Counted from the stretch's first letter, positions 8,218 through 19,286 are shown. The stretch: 64,000 bases of DNA from Bdellovibrio bacteriovorus str. Tiberius (GCF_000317895.1 NC_019567.1:2356001-2420000); one strand, 5' to 3'. Notes: generated by a model from the letters alone, not told the origin. Translations and numbers: made by a program.

Positions 8218-8711
8218 ACTCCGAGCTCCTTCATTACTTTTTGCAGGTCATTCCACACGACTTTTTTAGCGGCCGGGTCTTCCAGCAGATAAGCCGGGCT
8301 GTAGGTTTCAAGCCACTTGCCCGGACCTTTGAAAATCAACTCGCCGATGTCTTTCGGGAACGAGCTATAGACAACCACAACTTTGCTTTCACAGATCTTC
8401 GCCAGTTCCGACGGAAGCTGTGACCGGTCTTCCACCGTGCAATCCAACTCAAGCACCTGCAGATTACGCAGCTTCATCGCTGCCTTCATCTTGGAGTAAA
8501 GGTCATTCACTTCCGGCAGGAACAGACTTTCTTTGCTTTGGGTCAGGATATTTAAAAACACCAATTCATAATGGCGAAGTTCAGAGACCGTGAATGGTCC
8601 CTTTGCGGTGAAAAACTGCGTCTTGGCAGCTTCAACCCCGGCTTGTTGGGGACCGAGCATGACATTTTGCAGACCAAGAACGTCTTGAAGATACTGGATG
8701 TAGTCTTTCAT
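8214..8711 (-). CDS. Degenerate uracil-DNA-glycosylase-like protein
   Basis: This 165-residue protein ends with ETYSPAYLLEDPAAKKVVWN and DLQKVMKELG. That closely follows the C-terminal motif of family 4 uracil-DNA glycosylases (typically T-Y-H-P-x-x-L-L-R-x-P with K-x-x-V-W-x-D-L), with His replaced by Ser. The catalytic GEAPG-type motif and the four iron-sulfur Cys of that family are absent; the matching stretch reads LVFLNILTQS. So the fold is probably kept while glycosylase chemistry is lost. I chose the ATG at 8711; an in-frame TTG at 8750 would add 13 residues. Its TGA overlaps the NfeD start, placing it first in the slipin/NfeD operon. Its role there is unknown. Confidence 0.7.
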   Translation of the reverse strand: MKDYIQYLQDVLGLQNVMLGPQQAGVEAAKTQFFTAKGPFTVSELRHYELVFLNILTQSKESLFLPEVNDLYSKMKAAMKLRNLQVLELDCTVEDRSQLPSELAKICESKVVVVYSSFPKDIGELIFKGPGKWLETYSPAYLLEDPAAKKVVWNDLQKVMKELGV

Positions 8712-8860
8712 GGCGCCGATTGTATCTGGACCTTGGTTTGTAGACACCAAAAACCGGGGTTAATGCACTGTTCAAAGGGGGCCAAAACCCGCTTTTTTGT
8801 CTCAAGTTGGGACAAACTTTACCGATAAGAAAGATATCACGCACAAACAGGAGGCATCAC

Positions 8861-9064
8861 ATGGAAGTATTCAAATTCAATATCATCCCGACTGAAGAAT
8901 TCATGAAACGCGAAGCCTTCCGCAAAGCCATCAACAACTGTGAAGCCTGCGGCACGGCCCTGGAATTCAGTTACAAACAATTGAATGAATTTGCAGTGCT
9001 TTCAGAAGAAGCATCCTGCCCATGCTGTGCTTTGATCAAAGAAGAAAATCACCGAGTGCACTAA
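8861..9064 (+). CDS. Small Cys-rich (zinc-ribbon-like) protein
   Basis: AGGAGG at 8849-8854 lies six bases before the ATG at 8861, a very strong ribosome site; an upstream in-frame ATG at 8807 is not needed. The 67-residue product has CEAC (27-30) and CPCC (53-56), a pattern that suits one zinc site. A helical N-terminus rich in Lys and Glu precedes it. Such small ribbon proteins are common in Bdellovibrio-like genomes, with no assigned function. The stop TAA shares bases 9061-9064 (CTAA) with the stop TAG of the convergent transporter gene. Nucleic-acid or protein binding is possible but not shown. Confidence 0.75.
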   Translation: MEVFKFNIIPTEEFMKREAFRKAINNCEACGTALEFSYKQLNEFAVLSEEASCPCCALIKEENHRVH

Positions 9065-10257
9065 GCGCGAGTGAAATCTTTAAGCCCTTTGTAAAATCCA
9101 ATCAGCCCCAAACCCACGGAAGCCATGACAAGGGCCACACTTGTGGAACCTACACGCGCCACGGCTCCCCAGGAAATCGCCCCCAACGCCATGCCAGCAT
9201 AGAACACCGCCAAGAACACCCCCAGCATTGTCGCCTTCAATTGCGAAGCTCCGGTGATTTGCCGAGAACTCATGTTCATCAAAGTGGAAAGCACCAGCCA
9301 ACCCACCCCGCCACAGAACATCGCTGCACACATCAGCATGTAACCGGGTGCAAGACCCAACAACAAAATCCCCACGGCATAAATAATATACGATCCCGCC
9401 AAGGATTTTTGAGTGCGATCCGGATGCATGATCTTTCCTGACAAGAAAGCACTGACGCAGGCACCAAGCCCAAGGAATCCCAGAAGTGATCCGTATTGCA
9501 GCGAGCTTAGTTGCAGCTCGATACGCCCGCGTGTCGGATAAAGCGCCCACAACGAAGACGCAAAGAAAGTGACCAGGAAAATTTCCACCCACAGTTTCAT
9601 GTTATGCAATGACAACAACGGCTTCCAGTCACTTTCCTGAATGCGGATTTTTTGCTTTTGGGTTTCCACGGTTTGCGGCACTGGCCACTTCCAGAAAAAC
9701 AGAATCAATCCCAGGTAAGAAACACTGTTCACCACAAAGGCACTGCTGGGACCAAAACCACTTAAGATACCGCCACCCAGTGTGGGCCCCAGAACTCGCG
9801 TGATGTTAATCCCCATGTAGTACACAAGCACCGCCTGCGCCTGCATGGCATTGGGAACAAGATCAGTCAGCACGGACTGAAACGCGGGATTGGAAAGTGC
9901 GAATCCCACACCCATGATCAGCGACAACCCCAGCAAACTGACTTCGGTGACTTGTTCTGTCCAAACCAGATACGCCAAAAGACCCGCGGCAAAACACATC
10001 AGACCTTGCGCAAATAAAAGCAATTTTCGACGATGCCCCAGATCCGACAAATAGCCGGAAGGGATACTGAAGAACAACACAGGCAAACTGCCCGTGAACG
10101 ACAGCAAAGAAATAATCAGCGGTGACGTCGATAAATGTGTCATCACCCAGCTGGCCGCCACATCCTGAATCCAGGTTCCCAGATTCGATAAAAAGGCACA
10201 GATCCAGAAGGATCGATAGATGGAAATTTTCATCGGAGACCAGACTGATTCGTTCAT
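9061..10257 (-). CDS. MFS exporter (DHA3/EntS-like)
   Basis: The 398-residue protein has about 12 membrane segments and a DHA3-type N-terminus: FWICAFLSNLGTWIQDVAAS followed by GYLSDLGHRRKLLL, the loop 2-3 signature of the major facilitator superfamily. Relatives export siderophores or macrolides by proton antiport in the inner membrane. The first ATG at 10257 and an ATG seven codons downstream (10236) are both possible starts; neither has a strong ribosome site. It is monocistronic, divergent from the small secreted protein at 10335 and convergent with the Cys-rich gene. The substrate cannot be inferred. Confidence 0.85.
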   Translation of the reverse strand: MNESVWSPMKISIYRSFWICAFLSNLGTWIQDVAASWVMTHLSTSPLIISLLSFTGSLPVLFFSIPSGYLSDLGHRRKLLLFAQGLMCFAAGLLAYLVWTEQVTEVSLLGLSLIMGVGFALSNPAFQSVLTDLVPNAMQAQAVLVYYMGINITRVLGPTLGGGILSGFGPSSAFVVNSVSYLGLILFFWKWPVPQTVETQKQKIRIQESDWKPLLSLHNMKLWVEIFLVTFFASSLWALYPTRGRIELQLSSLQYGSLLGFLGLGACVSAFLSGKIMHPDRTQKSLAGSYIIYAVGILLLGLAPGYMLMCAAMFCGGVGWLVLSTLMNMSSRQITGASQLKATMLGVFLAVFYAGMALGAISWGAVARVGSTSVALVMASVGLGLIGFYKGLKDFTRA

Positions 10258-10334
10258 GACAAGAACAGCATACTCCTGAAAAACTTTGCGACCAATCTCT
10301 TCTTGGGAAAAAATAGAAGTGTCAGGAGGTGCTT

Positions 10335-10739
10335 ATGAAGCTTCTACTAAGTATTTTCCTTGCCGCAGGCCTATACCTGCCCTTAACAGCCCAGGCAGCC
10401 CCACTGGAAGTCACCGTCACTCCATCCACGATAGAGACGCAGTCGCATCAATACTATTACTACAATTTTGGCAGCGTGCGCGTGAACTGGAGCCAATACG
10501 CTGATATCTATTTGCGCAACACAGGATATGAACCTTTGTATGTTCGTGGAGTTTACATCAGCGGTGCCGCGTTCTGGGCCTGGAGCCAATGTCCGAACTA
10601 TCTGTATCCGGGCCAAAGCTGTTTGACCCGTGTCGAGTTCCGTCCTTGGTATGAAGGCTATTTCAGCGGCGCACTCAGATTCGCCTTCCCGAACGGCAGT
10701 ATAGTCGTTGAACTCTACGGCTGGGGTGTGCGCTGGTGA
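10335..10739 (+). CDS. Small secreted ASH-like beta-sandwich protein
   Basis: The 134-residue product begins with a signal peptide (about 1-19, ending LTAQAA). The mature part follows the pattern of choice-of-anchor D / ASH Ig-like domains: IYLRNTGYEPLYVRGVYISG, C...LYPGQSCLTRVEFRP, then YFSGALRF and a final LYGWGV. It has one likely disulfide (two Cys about 13 apart). It differs from the family in many Tyr and Trp. The ATG at 10335 has AGGAGGT four bases upstream; an upstream GTG at 10329 overlaps that site and is rejected. The stop abuts the murJ stop with no gap. A periplasmic or surface binding role is likely. Confidence 0.78.
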   Translation: MKLLLSIFLAAGLYLPLTAQAAPLEVTVTPSTIETQSHQYYYYNFGSVRVNWSQYADIYLRNTGYEPLYVRGVYISGAAFWAWSQCPNYLYPGQSCLTRVEFRPWYEGYFSGALRFAFPNGSIVVELYGWGVRW

Positions 10740-12302
10740 TTAACGAATTCGGCGCAGAACTTTCTGCAGCAAACTGTGTGCTTGCTCTACTTTCAAGAAA
10801 TAACCCAATATGAAGTAGAGCAGGCCATAGACCGAAAGTGCCACTGCCGCACGCGCAATGACGTGCATTGAAGCATCGAGCAAACCCTTGGCAACGAGCG
10901 CGCCGGCACCCGCCCCAATCAAAGCCATCAGCCACACTTTACCCTGGAATCTTAAAGACAATCCAGTGCGACCGATGCGTTTATTCAAGGCCTTGCGCAA
11001 AAGATAGAATTCAATCCAACCCGCCATCCCCGCAGCCGCGGTCAGACCTGCTGTTCCCCACTGAGAATCAAGACCCAACGCCTGGGGCACATAGAACCCC
11101 AGCATCGCGCCCAGCAAGGTCGCAAAGATCACACGCACAATTGCAAATTGCAGCGGTGTCTTGGTGTCTTTCAAAGAAAAGAACGTCGAGGAATACAAAC
11201 GTCCCAGGGTGGAGGCCAATAAGCCCAAGGTGTATCCCACCAGCACCATCCACACATAATGGGTGTTCTGTGCAGTGAATTCACCAGTCTGGAAAACAGC
11301 GCCGACAATCAGATCCCCCAAAATCAGGAAACCCGCCACCGACGGAATAATAAAGAACGCGATCTGTTCAAGCCCCTTGTTCAGGCGCCCTTGCAGATAG
11401 TGACGGATCTCTTCGTCAGAACCTGTCGCTTGGGACATCGCCGGCAGCTCGGCGGCCGAGACACTCATACCAAAAAGGCTTACTGGCAACAGATACAAGG
11501 TCTGCGCATAAGCCAACGCGGATACCGCTCCGGTTGGCAGCAAACTTGCCAGTACGTTATCGATATAGGCACTGACCTGAACCACCCCGCGGGAAAACAC
11601 CACCGGCACAAAGTTCTTCACCACCGTGCGAACAGAAGTAAGTTTCAAATCCAAAGACGGAGAAATCTTTCTTCCCAAACGCAACGCCGACGGCAACTGC
11701 ACTGCAAATTGCAGAAAGCTTCCGGCCACAAGGCCCCAAGCCACCGTGACGGCCAGATCAAACTGACCTTGCTTCCCACCCCACATCACAAGCGCTGCGA
11801 TAATCGCCAAGTTCCAGATCACCGGCGCCACATAAGAAAGGAAGAACTTGCGATGGGAATTTAAAATCCCCAGACACCAGGCCGACATTACCAAGAAACC
11901 CGTGCCCGGGAACAGGATCTGGACGATTTGAATGGTCAGATCCCGCTTTTCACCGGTAAACCCCGGCGCAATCACATCAATCAAAAATGGTGTCGCCAGC
12001 ACACCCAACAGCACCAGACCTGAAGTCATCAGGAACAACAAACTGCCAATGACCGACGCCACTTTGGCAGCGTCTTCATCGTGTTTTTTTGCCAGCAACT
12101 GGGCATAGACCGGGATAAAGCTTGCGGACAGCACGCCTTCACCGAAAAGATTTTGCAGGAAATTGGGAATTTTTAAAGCGGCCTTGAAGGCGTCCCCGGC
12201 ATCAGAATTTCCGAAGTAGTGGGCAAAGACCCTTTCACGGACAAGACCCGCGATACGGCTTAAAAATATCCCCAGTCCCACTAAGAGCGCATGACTCTTC
12301 AC
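10740..12302 (-). CDS. murJ: Lipid II flippase MurJ
   Basis: The 520-residue protein is a full MviN/MurJ, with the family start GIFLSRIAGLVRERVFAHYF and GDAFKAALKIPNFLQNLFGE, the conserved FIPVYAQ segment and about 14 membrane segments. It flips lipid II across the inner membrane for peptidoglycan synthesis. The start is GTG and overlaps the uvrC stop by four bases (GTGA), so it is translationally coupled as the last gene of uvrB-uvrC-murJ. Joining a wall-precursor gene to excision-repair genes is an unusual partner choice, and whether murJ also has its own promoter inside uvrC cannot be seen. Confidence 0.95.
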   Translation of the reverse strand: MKSHALLVGLGIFLSRIAGLVRERVFAHYFGNSDAGDAFKAALKIPNFLQNLFGEGVLSASFIPVYAQLLAKKHDEDAAKVASVIGSLLFLMTSGLVLLGVLATPFLIDVIAPGFTGEKRDLTIQIVQILFPGTGFLVMSAWCLGILNSHRKFFLSYVAPVIWNLAIIAALVMWGGKQGQFDLAVTVAWGLVAGSFLQFAVQLPSALRLGRKISPSLDLKLTSVRTVVKNFVPVVFSRGVVQVSAYIDNVLASLLPTGAVSALAYAQTLYLLPVSLFGMSVSAAELPAMSQATGSDEEIRHYLQGRLNKGLEQIAFFIIPSVAGFLILGDLIVGAVFQTGEFTAQNTHYVWMVLVGYTLGLLASTLGRLYSSTFFSLKDTKTPLQFAIVRVIFATLLGAMLGFYVPQALGLDSQWGTAGLTAAAGMAGWIEFYLLRKALNKRIGRTGLSLRFQGKVWLMALIGAGAGALVAKGLLDASMHVIARAAVALSVYGLLYFILGYFLKVEQAHSLLQKVLRRIR

Positions 12303-14191
12303 TCTTCAACCTCAGTTTCTTCTTCTTCGCTTTCGTTCAGTTGCAGTAAAATACGCTCGGCCAGGACCCGGTTAAAGCCCTTCAGTTTTGCGATTTCCTC
12401 GGCATCAGCCATTTTGATTTCATCAACAGAGTTGAACTGAGTCAAAAGAACTTTCTTTCTTTTTTCCCCCAAACCCACGACGTAATCCAGCTCACTTTCA
12501 AGCGACGTGCCCTCACGCAACTTGCGGTGGTAGGTGATGGCAAAACGATGGGCTTCATCACGGATGCCCGAAAGAATGTACAAGGCCTCGGCATTGTGCT
12601 TAAAGATCACCGGATTGGACCGACCCGGCAAGAAGAAGCGCTCTTCCGTGGATTCGACTTCCTGTTTCTGGAAGTCACTTTCAGTGCGCGCCTTGGCCAA
12701 GCCCACCACGGGAATGTCCTTGCGGCCGATTTCTTCCAGAATCTTCATGGCCTGGGACAGCTGCCCCTTGCCACCGTCGATCACGATCAAATGTGGATCA
12801 TCATATTCCGTATGCTTGAAGCGACGACTTAGAACCTCGTACATCGAGGCAAAGTCATTGATGCCCTGAACGGTTTTAATCTTATAACGACGATAATGTT
12901 CTTTGGCCGGAACCCCGTCCTCAAACACCACCTGCGAGGCCACGGTTTCAGCCCCCTGGAAGGTAGAGATATCATAACACTCAATACGGCGCGGACGTTC
13001 CGGCAGATTGAAGCGTTCTTTGATTTCTTCCAAACCACGCAGCTTTTCTTCGGACTTCGAAACGTATTTCAAGAAATGCGACTTGGCGTTTTCATGGGCC
13101 ATTTCAACCAGATTGCGGCCGCGCTCATCAGTGGCAAATCTGACAGTAGCCTTGCTGCCCGAGCGTTCTTTTAGAACTTCTTCCATCAGCTTGGTCAGGT
13201 CGCTGCCGATATCCAGTGGCAGTAAAACCTCGTCCGGTATGAAGTTGTCTTCATAGTACTGATTCAGGAAGTCCACCAGCCATTCGCGTGGATCTTCAAC
13301 CGCATCATTCGGATCAAAGTGCGGCAGATAATGCGGCCTTGTTCCTATAACACGTCCGGCACGGATGTGGACGGTTTCAATCAAACAGCCACGTTCATCC
13401 CCATAGTACCCCAGAGCATCCTGGTCTTTTTCCGAGGTGTCATTGATGACCGCCTGTTTTTGCAAGATGGCTTTAATGGATTCAATGGAGTCCCGCAGGC
13501 GCGCGGCGACTTCGAATCTTTCCTCGTCAGCGGCGCCTCTCATTTTTTCGGTCATGGTTTTAATGACCTTCTTGTTCTGGCCTTTCAGGAACAGCTTCGC
13601 CCCTTCGACCTCGTTGCGATAATCTTCCATTGAGATGTACTTCACACAAGGCGCTGTACAACGGCCGATCTGGTAGGTCATGCATGGACGTGTGCGGGAT
13701 TTAAAGACTGCATCGGTGCAATCGCGGATTTTAAAGGTTCTGTTTAGAAACTTGATCGTGCCATGCACGGCCAGACCTGAGGTGTAGGGACCAAAATAAA
13801 GGGACCCGTCTTTTTTCACCTTGCGCGCCAGATACAGCCTTGGCGCCTGATCACCCCAGCTAAAGCGAATGTAAGGATAGGCCTTATCATCGCGCAGACG
13901 GATATTGTATTTAGGGCGGTGTTTTTTAATCAGCGAGGCTTCCAGCAAAAACGCCTCGACCTCGGTTTTAGTCAGAATGTATTCAACTTCGCAGATGTTC
14001 GAGACCAGCAAACGCGTCTTGGGACTGTGATCCTTGCTGTCGTTAAAGTAGCTGCGCACACGGCTTCTAAGATTCTTCGCTTTACCGATATAGATGATCT
14101 TATCGGCGGTGTTTTTCATCAGATAAACACCACTTTGCGTCGGAAACTCTTTTACCTTGTCGCGCACTTCCTCGAACTTACTTGAGGCCAT
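12299..14191 (-). CDS. uvrC: UvrABC excinuclease subunit C
   Basis: The 630-residue product has the family layout. A GIY-YIG nuclease domain at the start ([20 protein letters not shown]) makes the 3' incision. A UVR helix pair ([19 protein letters not shown]) contacts UvrB. The RNase H-like domain ([18 protein letters not shown] and [11 protein letters not shown]) makes the 5' incision, and a helix-hairpin-helix region sits near the end. I start it at the ATG at 14191 because GGAGG lies nine bases upstream. A longer GTG start at 14230 would add an unrelated Arg-rich stretch. It overlaps the end of uvrB by 14 bases. Confidence 0.96.
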   Translation of the reverse strand: MASSKFEEVRDKVKEFPTQSGVYLMKNTADKIIYIGKAKNLRSRVRSYFNDSKDHSPKTRLLVSNICEVEYILTKTEVEAFLLEASLIKKHRPKYNIRLRDDKAYPYIRFSWGDQAPRLYLARKVKKDGSLYFGPYTSGLAVHGTIKFLNRTFKIRDCTDAVFKSRTRPCMTYQIGRCTAPCVKYISMEDYRNEVEGAKLFLKGQNKKVIKTMTEKMRGAADEERFEVAARLRDSIESIKAILQKQAVINDTSEKDQDALGYYGDERGCLIETVHIRAGRVIGTRPHYLPHFDPNDAVEDPREWLVDFLNQYYEDNFIPDEVLLPLDIGSDLTKLMEEVLKERSGSKATVRFATDERGRNLVEMAHENAKSHFLKYVSKSEEKLRGLEEIKERFNLPERPRRIECYDISTFQGAETVASQVVFEDGVPAKEHYRRYKIKTVQGINDFASMYEVLSRRFKHTEYDDPHLIVIDGGKGQLSQAMKILEEIGRKDIPVVGLAKARTESDFQKQEVESTEERFFLPGRSNPVIFKHNAEALYILSGIRDEAHRFAITYHRKLREGTSLESELDYVVGLGEKRKKVLLTQFNSVDEIKMADAEEIAKLKGFNRVLAERILLQLNESEEEETEVEE

Positions 14192-16253
14192 TCTTGACGA
14201 CCTCCGCACTTTCCTGCTCGATCTCTCCACTTCGCACGTTCAGCTCCACAATCTGCAGACGTTTGATTTCGTCGCGGATCTTGGCCGCTTCCTCAAACTC
14301 GAGGTTCGCAGAAAGCTCTTTCATGCGGGCACGAAGTTTGTTGATCTCTTGCTGGATCTTTTCAGGCTGCTGTGCAAATTTGTTTAAAATGGCAGCGGAC
14401 TTGTTTTCACCACCCAACGGTGTGGAAACCGTTCCGTCAAACATTTCACCCAGACCATCACGGATGCGTTTTTTCACCGACTGCGGGGTAATGCCATTGG
14501 CTTCGTTGTATTCACTCTGAATACGACGACGACGGTCGGTTTCATTCATGGCTTTTGCCATGCTTTCAGTGATAATGTCCCCGTAAAGAATCACGCGGCC
14601 ATTCAAGTTACGGGCCGCACGACCGATGGTCTGCACCAATGATCTTTCCGAACGCAGGAAGCCCTCTTTATCGGCATCGGTGATACCCACAAGGCTGACT
14701 TCAGGGATATCCAGGCCTTCTCGCAACAAGTTGATCCCCACCAGAACGTCGAAAACACCCAAACGCAAATCGCGCAGGATTTCCATACGTTCCATGGTGT
14801 CGATCTCGCTGTGCAGATACTTTACTTTGATGCCCAGATTTTCATAGTACTCGGTCAGATCTTCAGCCGAACGCTTAGTCAGGGTTGTGATCAAGACACG
14901 CTCTTGCTTGGCAACGCGGATGCGGATTTCTTTCAGCAGGTCATCGACCTGATGTTTCACCGGGCGAACTTCCACGACCGGATCAATCAGGCCCGTCGGT
15001 CGAATGATCTGCTCGACAATAACCCCTTCGGATTTTTGCAGTTCATAAGTTCCAGGCGTCGCTGAGACATAGACAACCTTGTCCATCATGGTTTCAAATT
15101 CCTGGAAGTTCAAAGGACGATTGTCCAATGCCGACGGCAGGCGGAAGCCGTGTTCAACCAGATTCATTTTTCGCGCACGGTCCCCACGATACATCCCTCC
15201 GATTTGAGGCACGGTGACGTGGGACTCGTCGATAAAGGTGACAAAGTCTTTGGGGAAGTATTCAAGCAGCGTCGGAGGTGGCTCCCCCGGCCCACGGCCC
15301 GTCATGTGGCGGGAATAGTTTTCGATCCCCTGACAGAAACCCATTTGTTCCATCATCTCGATGTCGTAATAGGTTCTTTGTTCCAAACGCTGGGCTTCAA
15401 GCAGTTTCATTTCCTGATTCAGCTGCACCAGGCGATCACGCAATTCATCCTGAATGGTCTTAATGGCACGTTTTAAAGAGTCATCACTGGTGACGTGGTG
15501 ACTTCCCGGATAAATACCGATTTGGTCAATTTCTTCCAGGATCTGCCCGGTCAATGGATCAATCCACGAAAGACGCTCGATATAGTCGCCAAAGAATTCG
15601 ACACGCACGGCGCGCTCTTCTTCATACGGCGGGAAAATCTCGACATTGTCCCCGCGCACGCGCACCGTTCCGCGCGAGAAGTCCACGTTGTTACGCTGAT
15701 ACTGAATACGGATCAATTCTCGCAGCAAATGATCGCGCTTCATCGAGGTGTTGGACACGATTTGGATCATCATGCCTTCATAGGCCTCTGGCGAACCCAA
15801 ACCATAAATGCACGATACAGAGCTAACGATGATCACATCACGACGATCAAACAACGAACGCGTCGCCGAGTGGCGCATGCGATCGATTTGTTCGTTGATC
15901 GCCGAGTCCTTTTCGATATACGTGTCAGTGGAGGGAATATAAGCTTCAGGCTGATAGTAGTCGTAATAGCTGACAAAGTATTCCACGGCATTATGCGGGA
16001 ACAGTTCTTTGAATTCAGCATAAAGCTGAGCCGCCAGAGTTTTATTCGGAGCCAACACCAGCGCGGGCTGATTCAAATTAGCAATAGTGTGAGCCATCGT
16101 GAAGGTCTTACCCGACCCGGTCACCCCCAGCAGTGTTTGATGCTTCAACCCTGCGGTGAAGTTTTCAGCAATCTGCTCAATTGCTTTCGGCTGATCACCG
16201 GAAGGTTTAAACTCGGACACCAATTGAAAGTTCTTTTTATATGCTGAGGCCAT
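14178..16253 (-). CDS. uvrB: UvrABC excinuclease subunit B
   Basis: The product is 691 residues, typical of UvrB. It starts [20 protein letters not shown], then Walker [13 protein letters not shown], the beta-hairpin [20 protein letters not shown], helicase motif [20 protein letters not shown], the motif V-VI region with [12 protein letters not shown], and the C-terminal UVR domain ([17 protein letters not shown]). It loads UvrC at damaged sites. The start at 16253 is set by homology; the frame is open 54 codons further upstream, but that part is not UvrB-like. The GGAGG before the ATG is only one or two bases away, which is closer than normal. It heads the operon with uvrC and murJ and is divergent from the acylase gene. 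Confidence 0.96.
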   Translation of the reverse strand: MASAYKKNFQLVSEFKPSGDQPKAIEQIAENFTAGLKHQTLLGVTGSGKTFTMAHTIANLNQPALVLAPNKTLAAQLYAEFKELFPHNAVEYFVSYYDYYQPEAYIPSTDTYIEKDSAINEQIDRMRHSATRSLFDRRDVIIVSSVSCIYGLGSPEAYEGMMIQIVSNTSMKRDHLLRELIRIQYQRNNVDFSRGTVRVRGDNVEIFPPYEEERAVRVEFFGDYIERLSWIDPLTGQILEEIDQIGIYPGSHHVTSDDSLKRAIKTIQDELRDRLVQLNQEMKLLEAQRLEQRTYYDIEMMEQMGFCQGIENYSRHMTGRGPGEPPPTLLEYFPKDFVTFIDESHVTVPQIGGMYRGDRARKMNLVEHGFRLPSALDNRPLNFQEFETMMDKVVYVSATPGTYELQKSEGVIVEQIIRPTGLIDPVVEVRPVKHQVDDLLKEIRIRVAKQERVLITTLTKRSAEDLTEYYENLGIKVKYLHSEIDTMERMEILRDLRLGVFDVLVGINLLREGLDIPEVSLVGITDADKEGFLRSERSLVQTIGRAARNLNGRVILYGDIITESMAKAMNETDRRRRIQSEYNEANGITPQSVKKRIRDGLGEMFDGTVSTPLGGENKSAAILNKFAQQPEKIQQEINKLRARMKELSANLEFEEAAKIRDEIKRLQIVELNVRSGEIEQESAEVVKNGLK

Positions 16254-16377
16254 CCCTCCAAGAATAGCACGATCATAAAAAAGTACCCGCCCTTTTTTGG
16301 CCCTACTCTGCGTTATATGCGAGGTGGCAATTAAAGGTTTTCTTGCCTCCCCACCAGACCCCGCCGACAGTTGAGGA

Positions 16378-18684
16378 ATGAAAACACTCAAACGAAGCCT
16401 TCTCGTATTCTTCATCCTGGTTACTGTCTTCTGCTTGGGGGGTTACTTGTTTATGCGCCAGTCCCTGCCGCCTATGGAAGGTTCACTGCCGCTTAAAGGG
16501 CTGACTGGGCCCGTGATCGTGATTCGCGATCAATACGGCATTCCTCACATCAAAGCCGCCAGTAAAAAAGACGCCCTGAAAGCACTGGGCTTTGTCATGG
16601 CCAGCGAAAGACTTTTCCAAATGGAACTTTCCCGCCGCATGACCCAAGGGGAACTTTCTGAGGTCTTCGGAGAGCTGGCTCTGCCCAGCGACAAGCTGTA
16701 TCGCAGCCTGATGCTTCGCCGATCTGTCGAGCGCATGCTTGCGAAAGAAAAAGCCGAGGGACGCTTTGATCAAAACATGTGGGACGAGATGGAAGCTTAC
16801 TTTGAGGGCGTGAATCAATACATCACCACTCAAAAGGCCCCCTATGAAATGACCTTGGTAGGACTAAAACCCCGCCCGTTCTCGCCCTTGGATGCTTATA
16901 TCATGACCGGCCACATGGCCTACAGCTTTGGAATCGCATTGAAAGCCGATCCTTTAATGACCGAGCTTGCCGGCAAACTTTCTCCAGAATCTTTCCAAGG
17001 CCTTCGCAATGTGCCGTTAAAAGCTCCGCTAAAAATCACCAGCCTGCAGGGCGGCTTCACACCGTTCGAGCTGCTGACCGAAAATCTTTTCACCGCTTCC
17101 TTTGAAGGCAGCAACGCATGGCTGATTGGACCGGACCGTTCTCAGTCCGGCAAAAGTATCTTCGCCAACGATCCTCACATCGGGTTTTCACACCCGGCAA
17201 CCTGGGTGGAAGCGCATATACAAACCCCCGAGTTTGAACTTTACGGCCACTATCTGCCCTTGGTGCCGTTTGCCATCCTGGGTCACAGCCGCCAGCACGC
17301 CTGGGGCTTCACCATGTCGCTTTCTGACGACATGGATCTTTACGCTGAGACCTTGAACAAAGATAAAAATACCGCCGTCTTTATGGGCAAGGAAGTTCCT
17401 TATCAGGAATGGACTGAAACCATCAAAATCAAAGATGCGGATGATCTGGTGCTGAACATGATTGAAACCAATCACGGCCCGATCATGGATGAAACTCTGG
17501 AACGCAAAAATCTGGCATTGAAATGGGCGTACCACCGCCCGGAAAACAATCCGATGAAAGCCCTTTTTGAAATGGGCAAAGCGCCGAACATGACAGCCTT
17601 TGAAACAGCCCTGCAATATGGAACAGCACCAGGTCTGAATGTCATGTATGCGGATGCCGAAAATATCGCATGGTGGATCTTCGGTGACATTGCCATTAAG
17701 AAAAATCCCAACTCGGACATGATTCTGGATGGAGCTTCCGGACTTGAAGAATACGAACGTGTTCTGGCGTGGAAAGACAAACCCCACAAAGTGAATCCTG
17801 AAAATGGCATTATCGTAACTGCCAATTCCCGCCCCGAGGGGATTTCTGAAAATATTCGCGGCGACTGGCAGTCTGATGACCGTTACCAAACTTTGCTGCG
17901 AGCTTTGGGTGAAAAAGACCTGTGGAGTGCCGATGATGTGCGTGCCCTGCAAACAGACAACTTCAACTATAAAACCCGAGAGCTTTTAGACAAACTGAAC
18001 GACCATCTGCAACTGGATGAAGTACAGAATCTGAAATATGAAACTGAATTGAACGCGCTGAAAAACTGGAACTTGCGTTCAGACATTCAATCCGTGGAAG
18101 CCAGTCTTTACCACCAGTGGAACAACGAGCTGGTATTGCTGCTGCTAAAAGATGTTCCTGAAGAAACGAAGGCCACCTATCTGACCACCCCTTACGCCTG
18201 GGCGTTTTACGAGCGCGCCGTTTTGGACGACAGCTCGCCCTGGTGGAAAAACCGCAATCAGGATCAGCTGATCACCCAAGCCTTCGTGACTGCGATTGAA
18301 AAAGTGCAGGACATCCCCTGGGGCGAACTGCACACCGTGGAATACAAACATCCACTGGGTCGCAGCTTCCCGCTGGATAAGATCTTCAATCTGGGGCCTT
18401 ATCCGATGCCGGGCGCTTACAATGAAATCAATAACAACAAGATGCGCGGTCTTGGTGGTGATTTCAAAGTTGTGGCCGGTCCATCCACCCGTCGCGTGAT
18501 AGATTTTGCCCGTCCACAAACCAGCTGGGGTATCAATCCCATTGGCATTTCCGGACATATCCTGTCACCATTCTACAAAGATCAGGTGCAATTGTTCCTG
18601 GATGGAAAATACCGCCCGCAATACATGGCGGCCGAAGACATTGAAAAGAATAAAAAATACGAACTGAAACTGACACCCCAATAA
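16378..18684 (+). CDS. Penicillin-acylase-family N-terminal-nucleophile hydrolase
   Basis: The 768-residue precursor has an N-terminal membrane/signal segment (7-24). The alpha part follows with [20 protein letters not shown]. The beta chain would begin at Ser245 in [11 protein letters not shown], the nucleophile that is freed by self-cleavage, and it retains ANDPHIGF and later HGP and N-rich motifs of the family. Relatives hydrolyse beta-lactams, acyl-homoserine lactones or other N-acyl amides in the periplasm. The specificity cannot be read. GAGGA lies right against the ATG, an odd spacing, but the signal sequence makes this the natural start. The next gene follows after 11 bases and is probably co-transcribed. 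Confidence 0.9.
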   Translation: MKTLKRSLLVFFILVTVFCLGGYLFMRQSLPPMEGSLPLKGLTGPVIVIRDQYGIPHIKAASKKDALKALGFVMASERLFQMELSRRMTQGELSEVFGELALPSDKLYRSLMLRRSVERMLAKEKAEGRFDQNMWDEMEAYFEGVNQYITTQKAPYEMTLVGLKPRPFSPLDAYIMTGHMAYSFGIALKADPLMTELAGKLSPESFQGLRNVPLKAPLKITSLQGGFTPFELLTENLFTASFEGSNAWLIGPDRSQSGKSIFANDPHIGFSHPATWVEAHIQTPEFELYGHYLPLVPFAILGHSRQHAWGFTMSLSDDMDLYAETLNKDKNTAVFMGKEVPYQEWTETIKIKDADDLVLNMIETNHGPIMDETLERKNLALKWAYHRPENNPMKALFEMGKAPNMTAFETALQYGTAPGLNVMYADAENIAWWIFGDIAIKKNPNSDMILDGASGLEEYERVLAWKDKPHKVNPENGIIVTANSRPEGISENIRGDWQSDDRYQTLLRALGEKDLWSADDVRALQTDNFNYKTRELLDKLNDHLQLDEVQNLKYETELNALKNWNLRSDIQSVEASLYHQWNNELVLLLLKDVPEETKATYLTTPYAWAFYERAVLDDSSPWWKNRNQDQLITQAFVTAIEKVQDIPWGELHTVEYKHPLGRSFPLDKIFNLGPYPMPGAYNEINNNKMRGLGGDFKVVAGPSTRRVIDFARPQTSWGINPIGISGHILSPFYKDQVQLFLDGKYRPQYMAAEDIEKNKKYELKLTPQ

Positions 18685-18695
18685 CCGGAGGAACC

Positions 18696-19211
18696 ATGAA
18701 GTTTCTAATTTTGCTCACCGCACTTTGCACAGCTTCTGCATCATTTGCAGCCTTTGATATCAAGCCCGGCCTGTGGGAAGTAAAAATGCAAATGACCCTG
18801 GATGGAAAAGCCTTTGATCCCATGGCGGAAATGAACAAAGCCCTGGAACAACTGCCACCGGAACAAAGAAAAAAGATGGAAGCGATGCTGGCAGGTTCGG
18901 ACAAGATTCCCGTCACAAAAAATGGCTATCGCATCTGCTATACCGCCGACATGCTGAAGAATCCCAATAAAGTGATGGAAGGAACCAAAGCCTGCACCAC
19001 CAAGATCACCACGCAAACGGCGAAAAAACTGGCGGGAACTTTTGACTGCCCGAAAGACGATGCCAAGGGTGATTTTGAATGGAATGCCAAATCCAGCAAC
19101 GAATACGAAGGGCTGATGAACGGCAAAACCAGCAAGGGTAACAACACTCAAATCCGCTATCAGGGTAAGTTTATTTCTGCTGATTGCGGTAAAGTGAAGC
19201 CTGTACTTTAG
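18696..19211 (+). CDS. DUF3617-family secreted protein
   Basis: The 171-residue protein has a signal peptide (1-18) and then FDIKPGLWEVKMQMTLDGKA, the hallmark opening of DUF3617 proteins. The family also keeps three spaced Cys as here: GYRICYTADML, KACTTKI and FDCPKDD, with a fourth near the end. A short helical insert rich in Glu and Lys (about 40-65) precedes them. The family is periplasmic and of unknown function. GGAGG stands before the ATG. It lies 11 bases after the acylase gene in the same direction. Confidence 0.85.
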   Translation: MKFLILLTALCTASASFAAFDIKPGLWEVKMQMTLDGKAFDPMAEMNKALEQLPPEQRKKMEAMLAGSDKIPVTKNGYRICYTADMLKNPNKVMEGTKACTTKITTQTAKKLAGTFDCPKDDAKGDFEWNAKSSNEYEGLMNGKTSKGNNTQIRYQGKFISADCGKVKPVL

Positions 19212-19286
19212 CACCCGATCCGGTCTTGGACTTTCAGCCTTCTTCTTTGGATGCCATATTAGTGGCATTCCATGGAAGGAGGCTTT

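Noticed and set aside
8632-8844. 70-codon minus-strand frame upstream of the UDG-like gene
   Set aside because: It covers an intergenic stretch and the gene start in another frame, with no family feature or clear ribosome site.
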